DNA from: Myxococcales bacterium
Lineage (GTDB): Bacteria > Myxococcota > Polyangia > Polyangiales > Polyangiaceae
Length of the DNA: 8,799 nucleotides
Assembly (NCBI GenBank): GCA_020430865.1
Contig: JAGQIY010000682.1
Coordinates: 1 to 8,799 of the forward strand
Direction of reading: 5' to 3'
Position numbers and translations under genes: made by a program. The notes under the pieces are model-generated. The model worked only from the letters and a program-made list of their open reading frames with translations. It did no database searches and had not been told where the DNA came from. Shown here in pieces: positions 1-6,984 of the stretch. The first letter of the stretch is position 1. Every line of letters starts with the position of its first letter.

Positions 1-6
1 CCGCCC

Positions 7-1332
7 GTGAAAATCGCAGTCGTTGGGTCGGGCTACGTCGGTTTGGTCGCAGGCGCTTGCTTCGCCGACTCGGGAACCGAGGTAGTGTGTGTGGACGTGG
101 ACGAGGCGAAGCTCGAGAAGCTCCGCCGCGGCGAGGTGCCGTTCTTCGAGCCAGGGCTCTCCGCGATGGTGCAGCGCAACTGGCCAGACCGGTTGAGCTT
201 CAGCTCGAACCTGGAGGAGTCCATCGCCGGACGCCAGGCGGTGTTCATTGCGGTGGGCACGCCGCCCAACGAGGACGGCTCCGCCGACCTACGCCATGTG
301 CTGAAGGTCGCGGAAGACGTGGCGCGCTTCGCCAAGCAGCGCACCGTGCTGGTGCTGAAGAGCACGGTCCCGGTGGGAACCAACGCCAAGGTGCGTGAGG
401 TCGTGGAGAAGCACGCCAAGCATCCCATCGCGGTGGTCTCCAACCCCGAGTTCCTCAAGGAGGGCGACGCGATCAACGACTTCGCGAAGCCCGACCGCAT
501 CGTGGTCGGCACCGACGACGACGAGGCGTTCGAGACCCTGCGCCGGCTGTACGCGCCCTTCAATCGTCAGCGGGACCGCCTGCAGCGCATGAGCCCCGAG
601 AGCGCCGAGATCGTGAAGTACGCGTCCAACGCCATGCTGGCCACGAAGATCAGCTTCATGAACGAGGTGGCGCGGCTGTGTGACGCGGCTGGAGGGGACG
701 TCGAGGACGTGCGCATCGCCGTGGGCTCCGATCGCCGCATCGGTTTCCAGTTCCTCTACCCCGGCCTCGGCTTCGGTGGCAGTTGCTTCCCCAAGGATAC
801 CCGCGCGCTGGTCCAGACCGGGCAGGAGTTCGGCGTGGAGATGGGCGTCGTCGCCGCGGCGATCGCGGCCAATCGCGAGCCGGTCCGGGACATGGCGAAG
901 CACCTGGAAGCCGCGCTGGGCGATCTCCAGGGCAAGGTCGTCGCGCTCTGGGGACTCTCGTTCAAGCCGAAGACGGACGACGTGCGAGAGGCCCCAGCGC
1001 TGGACCTCGTGGAGCTACTGCTGGCGAAGGGAGCCAGCGTCCGCGCCACGGATCCACAGGCACTCGAGACCGCCCAGGATGGCCTGAGGTACCGCAACAT
1101 CACCTCCGGCATCGATCTGTTCGGCGACATGTACGAGGCTGCGCTCGGCGCGGACGCGCTGGTGATCGCCACGGAGTGGAACCAGTTCCGCTCCCCGGAT
1201 CCCGAGCGCCTTGCCGAGGCGATGCGCGGACGGCTGATCTTCGATGGACGCAACTGCATGGTGCCCGAAGCGCTCACCGACGCGGGCTTCAGCTATCGAG
1301 GCGTGGGTCGTCCGCTGATGCAGCCGCGCTGA
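7..1332 (+). CDS. ugd: UDP-glucose 6-dehydrogenase
   Basis: Cytoplasmic NAD-dependent enzyme that oxidises UDP-glucose to UDP-glucuronate, a precursor for capsule, exopolysaccharide and lipopolysaccharide sugars. The 441-residue protein has the usual family length and all three domains: an N-terminal Rossmann fold with GSGYVG at residues 7-12, a central helical domain, and a C-terminal UDP-binding domain. Visible catalytic residues are K204 and N208 (EIVKYASN), the nucleophile C260 in GFGGSCFPKD, K263 and D264. The motifs STVPVGT and NPEFLKEG are also family hallmarks. The start is a GTG placed exactly where family members begin (MKIAVVGSGYVG). Only six bases precede it, so no ribosome binding site can be judged. 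It is co-directional with and overlaps the next gene. It could instead make UDP-mannuronate or a related sugar, since the nucleotide-sugar dehydrogenases share these motifs, but the residue pattern favours UDP-glucose. Confidence 0.95.
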   Translation: MKIAVVGSGYVGLVAGACFADSGTEVVCVDVDEAKLEKLRRGEVPFFEPGLSAMVQRNWPDRLSFSSNLEESIAGRQAVFIAVGTPPNEDGSADLRHVLKVAEDVARFAKQRTVLVLKSTVPVGTNAKVREVVEKHAKHPIAVVSNPEFLKEGDAINDFAKPDRIVVGTDDDEAFETLRRLYAPFNRQRDRLQRMSPESAEIVKYASNAMLATKISFMNEVARLCDAAGGDVEDVRIAVGSDRRIGFQFLYPGLGFGGSCFPKDTRALVQTGQEFGVEMGVVAAAIAANREPVRDMAKHLEAALGDLQGKVVALWGLSFKPKTDDVREAPALDLVELLLAKGASVRATDPQALETAQDGLRYRNITSGIDLFGDMYEAALGADALVIATEWNQFRSPDPERLAEAMRGRLIFDGRNCMVPEALTDAGFSYRGVGRPLMQPR

Positions 1333-2132
1333 TGACCCAAGGCCGCAGCCACTGGGGGGCCTACCACGCGCGCTGGTCTCGCCTCCGACCACCGCTGCGC
1401 CCGACGCCGGACGTCGTGACGGCGCTGCGCGAAGAGGCGGAGCGCGTACTGGCGAGTGCGCCGCACCGCACCTGTCTGGTTCTCGGAGTCACCCCGGAGC
1501 TGGCCCGGCTCCACACTCCGCTGCTGGCCGTGGACCGAAACCCGAGCATGATCGAGGCCCTGTGGCCAGGGGACGAGCCGGGGCGGCGGGCGCTGTGTGC
1601 GGACTGGACCAGGCTGGAGCTCGCCGCCGGGACGGTTGGCTTTGCAGTGGGGGACGGCTCACTCAACGTGATGCCTCACCCTCACCCCCAAATCCAGGTG
1701 CTGGAGCGACTGAGAGAGCTGATGCCAGAGGCGATGGGCGGGGCTGCGCTGCGCTGCTTCGTGCGACCCAGCCGCACGGAAACGACTCGGGAGGTCGCGG
1801 CGACGCCCGAACGCAGCCAGACGTTTCATGCCTTCAAGTGGCGGCTCGCGATGGCAGTGTGCGCAGAGCGGGGCGTCAGCCTGCGGGTCGCCGAGCTACG
1901 GGAGGAGCTGCTCCGTCGCCTCCCCGATCTGCCCGCGCTGGCTCGCCGAACGGGGTGGCCACTGGAGGACGTCCAGACCATCCACGTGTATGAGAATTCC
2001 CCCGAAACCTATTCCTTTCCCAGTCAAGACGAGTTCCTGGAGGTTGCGAGGGCGGCCGGCTGGGAAGGGCGCTTCCGCGCCGTTGTTGGCTACGAACTGG
2101 CAGAGCGCTGCCCCTTGCTCGTGCTGAGCTAG
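1332..2132 (+). CDS. SAM-dependent methyltransferase-like protein, divergent
   Basis: A 266-residue soluble protein with no signal peptide, whose first half reads like a degenerate class I methyltransferase Rossmann fold. It shows a strand ending in LGVTPELA (51-58) in place of the glycine-rich motif I, an acidic strand end AVDRN with D68, CADW (89-92) where the adenine-contacting acidic residue normally lies, and VGDGSLN (106-112) at the motif IV position. The second half (about 150-266) has no motif I recognise. The ATG overlaps the dehydrogenase stop by one base (TGATG), which implies translational coupling, and I see no clear Shine-Dalgarno sequence. The reading frame is open well upstream of this point, but the earlier stretch is the shadow of ugd. 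A role in methylating a sugar or a polysaccharide intermediate is inferred from the neighbour only. The substrate is unknown, and a non-catalytic SAM-binding protein cannot be excluded. Confidence 0.75.
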   Translation: MTQGRSHWGAYHARWSRLRPPLRPTPDVVTALREEAERVLASAPHRTCLVLGVTPELARLHTPLLAVDRNPSMIEALWPGDEPGRRALCADWTRLELAAGTVGFAVGDGSLNVMPHPHPQIQVLERLRELMPEAMGGAALRCFVRPSRTETTREVAATPERSQTFHAFKWRLAMAVCAERGVSLRVAELREELLRRLPDLPALARRTGWPLEDVQTIHVYENSPETYSFPSQDEFLEVARAAGWEGRFRAVVGYELAERCPLLVLS

Positions 2133-2202
2133 CTGCGCGACTGGCCGAGGCTGGGCTCGCCCGCGCTTGTCGGCAGGCCCCGGGGCCGGTTAAGCTGAAG
2201 AG
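2133..2202. other. Short intergenic gap with a 12-bp palindrome
   Basis: Seventy bases lie between the methyltransferase-like gene and the Gly-rich lipoprotein gene. They contain a perfect 12-bp palindrome GGCCCCGGGGCC at 2176-2187, but there is no loop and no following T-run, so it is not a convincing intrinsic terminator. The lipoprotein gene has only a weak purine stretch (GAAGAG, 2197-2202) immediately before its ATG. No promoter stands out. Confidence 0.4.
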
Positions 2203-3123
2203 ATGCGCGGAGCTACAACCCTCGCGAGCCTGATGATTGGCGTCGTCGCCGCCAGCGCTTGCTCGGACGACGACGACAAGAAGAACGCAAAAGGCAGCCC
2301 TGACGCGGGGGCCGACGGCTCCCTCGCGGGAGATGGGGGGAGCGCGGGAAGCAACGCCGCGGGCACCGGCGCTGCCGGTGGAACCGGTGGTGGTGCTGGC
2401 ATGGGCGGCACAGGGGCCAGCGGAGGAGCGGGAGCCGGCGGGACCGCGGGCTCTGGAGGCACGGGCGCAAGCGCAGGCACCGGAGGAACGGGCGGAAGCG
2501 CAGGCACCGGAGGAACGGGGGGGACCGGCGGGTTGGCCCCGTTGGTCTGCAACGCGCCCGACGCTGGCGCCACGGGCGGATCCGCAGGGCAAGGCACTGG
2601 TGGGAGCCTTCCGGATGCCTCCGCGGGCGCCCCGGGCAGCGGTGGGTCGAGCGGAGCCGCGACAGGCGGCAGCGCCGGTACCGGCGGGTCCGCCGGGAGT
2701 GGCCCCGCAGCGCAGTGGCGCGACTGGGCGGCCTATCAGTGTCGAGACTGCCCGAGCGGGCTCAGCAACGCCTGCTCCGACTTCGAGAGCGGTTCGTCCA
2801 CCTATGACAGGAGCACCAAGATCCTCACGGTGCAGATCAAGCCTGGCCTAACGGAAGTAGTCAGCGCGACCTACGAGTACTACTGGGACGCGGCAGATCC
2901 TGACGGCGGCTTCCAGTCGGGCACGGAGACCGGCTCGATGGTCGTCGACCAGAACACGATGACCCTCGACCTCAGCAGCCTGCCTCCAGACTTCTACCTG
3001 TACTCCCTGCGCTTCTACGTCACCGACGCCTGCGGCGCCACTCAACGCATCGACTACGGAATCGAAAACCAGGTCGGCGACGGGGACTCGGGCGTCGTGG
3101 TGAACCTGCACTGCGAGCAGTAG
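2203..3123 (+). CDS. Gly-rich-linker lipoprotein, function unknown
   Basis: A predicted 306-residue secreted lipoprotein. Residues 1-20 form a signal peptide (hydrophobic 7-17) ending in the lipobox A-S-A-C with C20 as the acylated residue and Ser at +2. It is followed by an acidic and basic patch DDDDKK. Residues about 28-170 are low-complexity Gly/Ala/Ser/Thr sequence built from GGTGG and GGSAGT units, interrupted near 111-122 by a short non-repetitive stretch with C116. The C-terminal domain (171-306) is ordinary in composition, begins with Trp-rich QWRDW and carries five cysteines (180, 183, 191, 277, 304), so disulfide bonding outside the cytoplasm is likely. I do not recognise this domain. 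The architecture of lipid anchor, long flexible tether and small C-terminal domain suggests surface display. Its stop codon directly abuts that of the convergent gene. The start is supported by the signal peptide. Confidence 0.85.
   Translation: MRGATTLASLMIGVVAASACSDDDDKKNAKGSPDAGADGSLAGDGGSAGSNAAGTGAAGGTGGGAGMGGTGASGGAGAGGTAGSGGTGASAGTGGTGGSAGTGGTGGTGGLAPLVCNAPDAGATGGSAGQGTGGSLPDASAGAPGSGGSSGAATGGSAGTGGSAGSGPAAQWRDWAAYQCRDCPSGLSNACSDFESGSSTYDRSTKILTVQIKPGLTEVVSATYEYYWDAADPDGGFQSGTETGSMVVDQNTMTLDLSSLPPDFYLYSLRFYVTDACGATQRIDYGIENQVGDGDSGVVVNLHCEQ
2469..2522 (+). repeat. 27-bp tandem direct repeat inside the lipoprotein linker
   Basis: Two adjacent 27-bp copies, 2469-2495 and 2496-2522, differ by a single base (C versus G near the end of the unit). 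Each copy encodes the nonapeptide SAGTGGTGG in the linker. A perfect multiple of three keeps the frame, so slippage would change linker length without breaking the protein. The flanking sequence holds shorter, more diverged GGCACCGGAGG-like units of the same style. Confidence 0.9.
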
Positions 3124-4479
3124 TCAATCCTCGCGGAACTGACAGACGAAGTCCTCGAACTTCCCGCCTGGTCCGCGAGGGATCTCGCTGACGTAGCGGA
3201 TCTCGAGCTTCAGGGGGTGAGGAACGTTGCGCTCCAGCTGCTGCAGCACCATCCGGCGCAGGTCCGCCTCCGTCTCGTCAGCTAGCGGTTCGCTCACCAG
3301 CTCCAGGTCGAAGTCCTCATACCCGACCTGCACCAGCCTGAATTGCCGCACGGCAAAATGCTTTCCCAGCACGTTCGAGGCATAGCGTGGCCAAAGCCGA
3401 TCCTCGCCATCGTCGCCACGCACCCGCATCAGGTTGCGGACTCGCCCGACGATCCGCTCGAGAACCGGAAGGCCGAGCCCACAGTCGCAGGGCTCGCCCA
3501 CCACCGCGAAATCACCAACGTCGTAGCGCAGGAGAGGCATCGCGAAATTGTGCAACGTCGAGACGACGACGCGCCCCGTCTCGCCTGGAGTCGCCGGGCT
3601 ACCGTCGGGTCTGAGGACCTCGAGCAAGACGTTCTCTGACTGCACGTGATAGTGCGGGTGCTGCGGGCATTGCAGCGCCAGGTGGCCAAGCTCCACGCAC
3701 GAGTACGCGTCTACCAGTGGCACGTTCCAGACCTCGCCGGCCAGCGCTCGCAGCGAGTCGTCCACCACCTCGCCGAAGGTACCCAGCTCGCGCAACCCCG
3801 GCCATCGCACGCCGAGCTGCTTGGCGCTCGACAGCAGCGCGCGCGCGTTGGAAGCGTAGGTCGCGATGTACGCTGGCTCGCGCTCGAGTAGCCACTCGAG
3901 CTGCTCACGCACCGGGGTGTGGACCTCGAGCACCGAGAGGCGGCCTCCGCCGGCTCCCCAGGTGCGCTTACCCGACCTCGCGATCTCGGTTCCCTCCGGG
4001 ATCGCACGAATCGCAGCGGCGCTGAGCGCCGTATCACGCTGATGCCAGCGGTGGTCACGCGCAGCGAAGGCGTCGGTCACGCGAGCGCTGCTCCGGCTGA
4101 TCCAGACGCTCACGTGACGCCCCGTCGAACCCGAGCTGTTGGCCTCTCGGATGACTTCGTGGAGCTTGCTCGACGTCCCGCCGTGGAGCGCGTTCGTGTG
4201 CCGGAGAACCTCCGCCCGACTGAGGAGTGGCAGGCGCCGCCAAGTGTCCAGAGTGGCGTCGTGGGCGAGAAAATCGGCATACTCTGCCGCGCGTTCGCGA
4301 TAGTAGGGAACGCTCGCGATCCCGTGTCGGAGCAGCTGCTGGAGTCGCGCGCGCTGGTGCGGCCAGAGCTGCTCCGGGCGCCAGCGCTCGGTCTTCTGCA
4401 GGAAGCCACGGTCCACCTGGGAGACCCGCTCGACGGCCGCCTCTGAGATGGCTTCCAGCAGCAAGCGCTCTCCGAGCAT
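3124..4479 (-). CDS. CapK/PaaK-type adenylate-forming enzyme (COG1541-like)
   Basis: A cytoplasmic member of the ANL superfamily related to phenylacetate-CoA ligase and to the CapK proteins of capsule loci. Such enzymes activate a carboxylate with ATP, often then forming a CoA thioester. The 451-residue length fits the family. Visible motifs are the phosphate-binding loop SSGSTGR (115-121), the segment YSCVELGHLALQC (259-271) with following His residues, PLLRYDVGDFA (315-325), CDCG (331-334), ERIVGRVRN (341-349) and the C-terminal PRGPGGKF (434-441) with K440 as the candidate catalytic lysine. The frame is open back to 4746, but that stretch overlaps the upstream gene. The ATG at 4479 gives the family's usual N-terminus (AVERVSQVDRGFLQK...). 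No strong ribosome binding site precedes it, and a TTG at 4464 preceded by GGAGAG is an alternative. No phenylacetate catabolic genes are nearby, so an aromatic-degradation role is unlikely. The acid substrate is unknown. Confidence 0.87.
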   Translation of the reverse strand: MLGERLLLEAISEAAVERVSQVDRGFLQKTERWRPEQLWPHQRARLQQLLRHGIASVPYYRERAAEYADFLAHDATLDTWRRLPLLSRAEVLRHTNALHGGTSSKLHEVIREANSSGSTGRHVSVWISRSSARVTDAFAARDHRWHQRDTALSAAAIRAIPEGTEIARSGKRTWGAGGGRLSVLEVHTPVREQLEWLLEREPAYIATYASNARALLSSAKQLGVRWPGLRELGTFGEVVDDSLRALAGEVWNVPLVDAYSCVELGHLALQCPQHPHYHVQSENVLLEVLRPDGSPATPGETGRVVVSTLHNFAMPLLRYDVGDFAVVGEPCDCGLGLPVLERIVGRVRNLMRVRGDDGEDRLWPRYASNVLGKHFAVRQFRLVQVGYEDFDLELVSEPLADETEADLRRMVLQQLERNVPHPLKLEIRYVSEIPRGPGGKFEDFVCQFRED

Positions 4480-4526
4480 CTCAGGCCCAACGGGTTCTGA
4501 TTGGCGGGGTGTTCCTCGGCACTCTG

Positions 4527-5573
4527 CTAGTCCGCGTTCGTCACGCAGCGGAAGCCCAAGCCGGGCACACGGTAGGTCCACTTGCTCGCCGCGCGGCTGT
4601 AGGTGTGCATGGAAAAGCGGCTGCGATTCCAGCCTCCCCCTCTCAACGAGTAGACGTAGCAACTGCCCTTGAGGTTCGGGTGCGCGGAAGGCTGCGGATC
4701 CGTAACGGTACCCCGCGGATATGGGACATAGCAGTCCAGGGTCCATTCCCAGACGTTGCCACCGAGATCGTAGATGTCGCCGGCCGGGTAGCTGATCTTG
4801 CCCTTCGGGTGTGCCTTCACCTCGCTGGACCCGCCTCCGTGGCAGCCGACGTCACCCGCAGGGTCCTCGTGAGGCGAGCCACCCGGCGTGAAGTCCGCGT
4901 ATCCGTTCTCGCAGGTAGGATCCGGTGTGTTACCCCAGGGATACACACGGCCGTCCCCGTGGCTGGCGGCATACTCCCACTGCGCTTCGGTGGGCAGGCT
5001 CTGGCCCTGGGCTTCGCAGTACGCCTTGGCCTGCTTGTAGTTGACCATGTTGACGGGGTGGTTCTTGCGGTCGTACTCCGAGCGATAGTTGGCGTTGATG
5101 TCTCTGAGCTGAGGCACCGTGCACTTCCCCGCCTCCACGCACTCGCGGTAGGCCGCGACGGTGACCTCGGTGGCGTCCATGCAGAATGGCTTGCTGAGGA
5201 CCACCGTGTGCTTCTGATCGTCACTGCCGGGCGCGCCCCGGCCCATTTCGAAGCCCTTCGGTCCAGTGGGTGGGATGAAGACGGTGCCCTCTGGGCACGC
5301 CGGCTCGCACCTGCTGCCGCCCTTGTCGTCCTTCACGCAGCGCTCGAGGGTCGTGCACCCAGGGGAGCACTCGGCTGCAACGGTCTCGGTGTGGCTCGCT
5401 GGCTGAACACCGGGATCCCCAGGCTCCTCCGCCTGCTGCCGAGCGCTGGCCTGCTCGTTCGACGTGGATGCGGCCGCCTTCTCCTGGAGCTGCTCCTCAC
5501 CCCCTCGCTTGCAGCCAGCCAAGCAGAGCACGACGAGGGACAGGGAGACAGGGGACAGCGTGAGGCGGATCAT
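4527..5573 (-). CDS. SUMF1/FGE-fold lipoprotein lacking the catalytic cysteines
   Basis: A 348-residue lipoprotein. The signal peptide ends in the lipobox L-A-G-C with C21 as the acylated residue and Lys at +2. Residues 22-65 are a charged, Glu/Ala-rich tether. Residues 69-93 hold five cysteines (69, 73, 79, 89, 93) as a small Cys-rich module. From about 94 to 348 it is a formylglycine-generating-enzyme (FGE-sulfatase) domain: GTVFIPPTG, FCMDATEVTVAAY, HPVNMVNYKQAKAYC, LPTEAQWEYAA, YPWGN, DLGGNVWEWT, LRGGGW and GFRCV. True FGE has two active-site cysteines shortly after the RGGS motif; here those positions read Arg317 and Met322, so sulfatase activation is not expected. A binding or structural role is more likely. 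The ATG at 5573 is supported by AAGGA (5579-5583) five bases upstream and by the signal peptide, rather than the longer frame open to 5666. The start overlaps the upstream stop. Confidence 0.9.
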   Translation of the reverse strand: MIRLTLSPVSLSLVVLCLAGCKRGGEEQLQEKAAASTSNEQASARQQAEEPGDPGVQPASHTETVAAECSPGCTTLERCVKDDKGGSRCEPACPEGTVFIPPTGPKGFEMGRGAPGSDDQKHTVVLSKPFCMDATEVTVAAYRECVEAGKCTVPQLRDINANYRSEYDRKNHPVNMVNYKQAKAYCEAQGQSLPTEAQWEYAASHGDGRVYPWGNTPDPTCENGYADFTPGGSPHEDPAGDVGCHGGGSSEVKAHPKGKISYPAGDIYDLGGNVWEWTLDCYVPYPRGTVTDPQPSAHPNLKGSCYVYSLRGGGWNRSRFSMHTYSRAASKWTYRVPGLGFRCVTNAD

Positions 5574-6820
5574 GGTGTTCCTTGCTTGAACTTGATGGCG
5601 CGCCGAGCGCCCACGGTCAGCGGTGCGCCTGGACCGCTCTTTCCCGGAGGATTCAGAGGGTAGCATCCGTCGGCTCCAGGCTCACCGATCTCCGTGCCCC
5701 CAACCGCGCGCGACGTCAGGTCGAGGTGTTGCTTGAACTGCGCATGACGCGCTGGCGAGGCCTTGTCCTCGAACGGCTTCGGCACGTGACCCAGGATGAA
5801 ATAGGGGCACGCCTCCGCCTTGGTCAGGCGGGGTTTGCCGCCGGCAAGCTTAGCGTAGCTGAGGCGCGCCAGGAAGCTGGTGCCCGTCCAGGGATGGTCA
5901 CTGTGCATGGGGAACACGAGGTTTCCGAGACTGTAGAACACCGGCCTCGATCCGGCCCAACCAACGCCCTGCGGAACGTGGGGGTGATGACCGATGAAGA
6001 CGTCCACCCCTGCCCGCATCACCGCGCGCACGAAGTGCCGCGTCCACATCATCGGCTCGTCCACGTACTCAGCGCCGCCGTGATAGCTGAGGATCACCAG
6101 GTCGTTGTCACGCTTTGCGGCCGCGATGCGGGTCTCGAGCGCGCCGAAATCGGCCCAGGCGACGTAGTGCCGGCCTTCGTGCTCGTTGATCGGGCCCTGA
6201 TTCCAGATGTGGGTCACCGCGAAGAACCCGATCTTCACCCCACGCACCTCGACTGACACGGCGTCGTAGGAGTCCTTTCCGGGCTTCGGGCTCGCGCCCA
6301 CGTAGCGCACGCCAGACCGATCCAGGTTGTCGAAGGTCTGGAGCAGCGCGGACTTACCAAAGTCCCACATGTGATTGTTGGCGACGCTGACCAGGTCGAC
6401 GCTGGCCGCCTTGAGCACCGCGGCACCCCCGGGCGGACCCGTGAAGATCAGGCGGTGCTTGGTCGAGGTGACCCCATCCTGCTCGGACAGCTGAGACTCC
6501 AGGTTCACGAAGCGGAAGTCAGCGCTGTCGAAGTACGGCTTGATGAAGCGCAGCGGTTGATAGCCGGGGTCACGCAGGATGCGCTGACCGGTTCCTCGCC
6601 CCAGGTTCACGTCACCCCCGAAGAGCAGCACCAGCGGCGATCTCGCGCTCACCGACCCTGGCGGGGAGACCGTGGTCGCCGGCGGATTTCCCTGCGGCTT
6701 CAAGGGAGCGATCGCCGCCGCGGATGCGCCCAGGGCGGCGCTGTGGCTCGGCGCTGGCGACGACTCGGCGTCTGCCTGCTGGCACCCGGCGAGCAACGCG
6801 CACAGGGTGAACAGCCGCAC
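5570..6820 (-). CDS. CapA/PgsA-family metallophosphatase-like lipoprotein
   Basis: A 416-residue predicted lipoprotein of the PGA_cap family (CapA, also called PgsA or YwtB), whose characterised members are extracytoplasmic proteins needed for poly-gamma-glutamate capsule and have a calcineurin-like metallophosphatase fold. Seen here: lipobox L-A-G-C with C13, an Ala/Pro-rich tether to about residue 60, then LLFGGDVNLGR (65-75, candidate metal ligand D70), FVNLES (104-109), SVANNH (145-150), SYHGG (245-249), GHHPHVPQGV (277-286) and YSLGNLVF (296-303). These are the family's ligand and signature positions in the correct order. No ATG exists in the N-terminal part. I chose the GTG at 6820 because it directly gives a short signal peptide (MRLFTLCALLAGC). 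GTGs at 6859 and 6853 are alternatives, and 6937 is possible but less signal-like. First gene of the minus-strand run. No PgsB or PgsC partner is visible, so the polymer need not be polyglutamate. Confidence 0.88.
   Translation of the reverse strand: MRLFTLCALLAGCQQADAESSPAPSHSAALGASAAAIAPLKPQGNPPATTVSPPGSVSARSPLVLLFGGDVNLGRGTGQRILRDPGYQPLRFIKPYFDSADFRFVNLESQLSEQDGVTSTKHRLIFTGPPGGAAVLKAASVDLVSVANNHMWDFGKSALLQTFDNLDRSGVRYVGASPKPGKDSYDAVSVEVRGVKIGFFAVTHIWNQGPINEHEGRHYVAWADFGALETRIAAAKRDNDLVILSYHGGAEYVDEPMMWTRHFVRAVMRAGVDVFIGHHPHVPQGVGWAGSRPVFYSLGNLVFPMHSDHPWTGTSFLARLSYAKLAGGKPRLTKAEACPYFILGHVPKPFEDKASPARHAQFKQHLDLTSRAVGGTEIGEPGADGCYPLNPPGKSGPGAPLTVGARRAIKFKQGTP
5579..5583 (-). promoter_or_regulatory. 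Shine-Dalgarno site of the FGE-fold lipoprotein gene
   Basis: On the minus strand the sequence AAGGA lies five bases before the ATG at 5573, inside the last codons of the CapA-like gene. It is the best ribosome binding site in the minus-strand run and decides this start. Together with the ATGA overlap it indicates that the two genes are translated from one message. Confidence 0.7.
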
Positions 6821-6984
6821 AGCATCCGGAGCTGGGGCCGAGGCGTCACGCACTCTCACCCAGCAAGTGTAGAAGCTCCCGAGCGAGGCTCCCAAGACAA
6901 GCGCCTGACCGGTCTGCGATGCAGAGCTTGAAGCCACAGCAATCTGGGCCAGAACACCCGAAGGACGGGCAAAATGTCGGGGTC
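6821..6984. promoter_or_regulatory. Divergent intergenic region with candidate promoters
   Basis: This stretch lies between the divergently read CapA-like and L,D-transpeptidase genes, so it must hold start signals for both unless the CapA-like gene begins further upstream (6853, 6859 or 6937). It contains an imperfect direct repeat, AAGCTCCCGAG at 6873-6883 and AGGCTCCCAAG at 6887-6897 (14-bp period, 9 of 11 bases equal), which could be paired half-sites for a regulator. TTGAAG at 6929-6934 resembles a -35 box but has no good -10 at the right distance. Both assignments are weak. Confidence 0.35.

Noticed and set aside
783..1331. Upstream extension of the methyltransferase-like frame
   Set aside because: It lies entirely within ugd in another frame and its translation is Arg/Gly-rich shadow sequence; the ATG at 1332 overlaps the ugd stop as expected for a coupled gene.
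2176..2187. GGCCCCGGGGCC as a terminator
   Set aside because: It is a perfect palindrome with no loop and no T-run; more likely a chance GC-rich palindrome or restriction-type site.
2340..2700. Gly-rich repeats as a CRISPR or mobile-element signature
   Set aside because: The repeats are in-frame coding units of low complexity without regular spacers or inverted ends.
4480..4746. N-terminal extension of the CapK/PaaK-like frame
   Set aside because: It overlaps the coding 3' end of the FGE-fold gene, and family members begin near the ATG at 4479.
4227..5663. A 478-codon plus-strand open frame opposite the FGE-fold lipoprotein gene
   Set aside because: It mirrors the minus-strand gene in high-GC DNA, has no recognisable motif, and the minus-strand reading has a full domain, signal peptide and ribosome binding site.
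6929..6957. A sigma-70-type promoter beginning with TTGAAG
   Set aside because: The hexamer at the right spacing (CAGAAC) is a poor -10 match, and promoter consensus in this lineage is uncertain.
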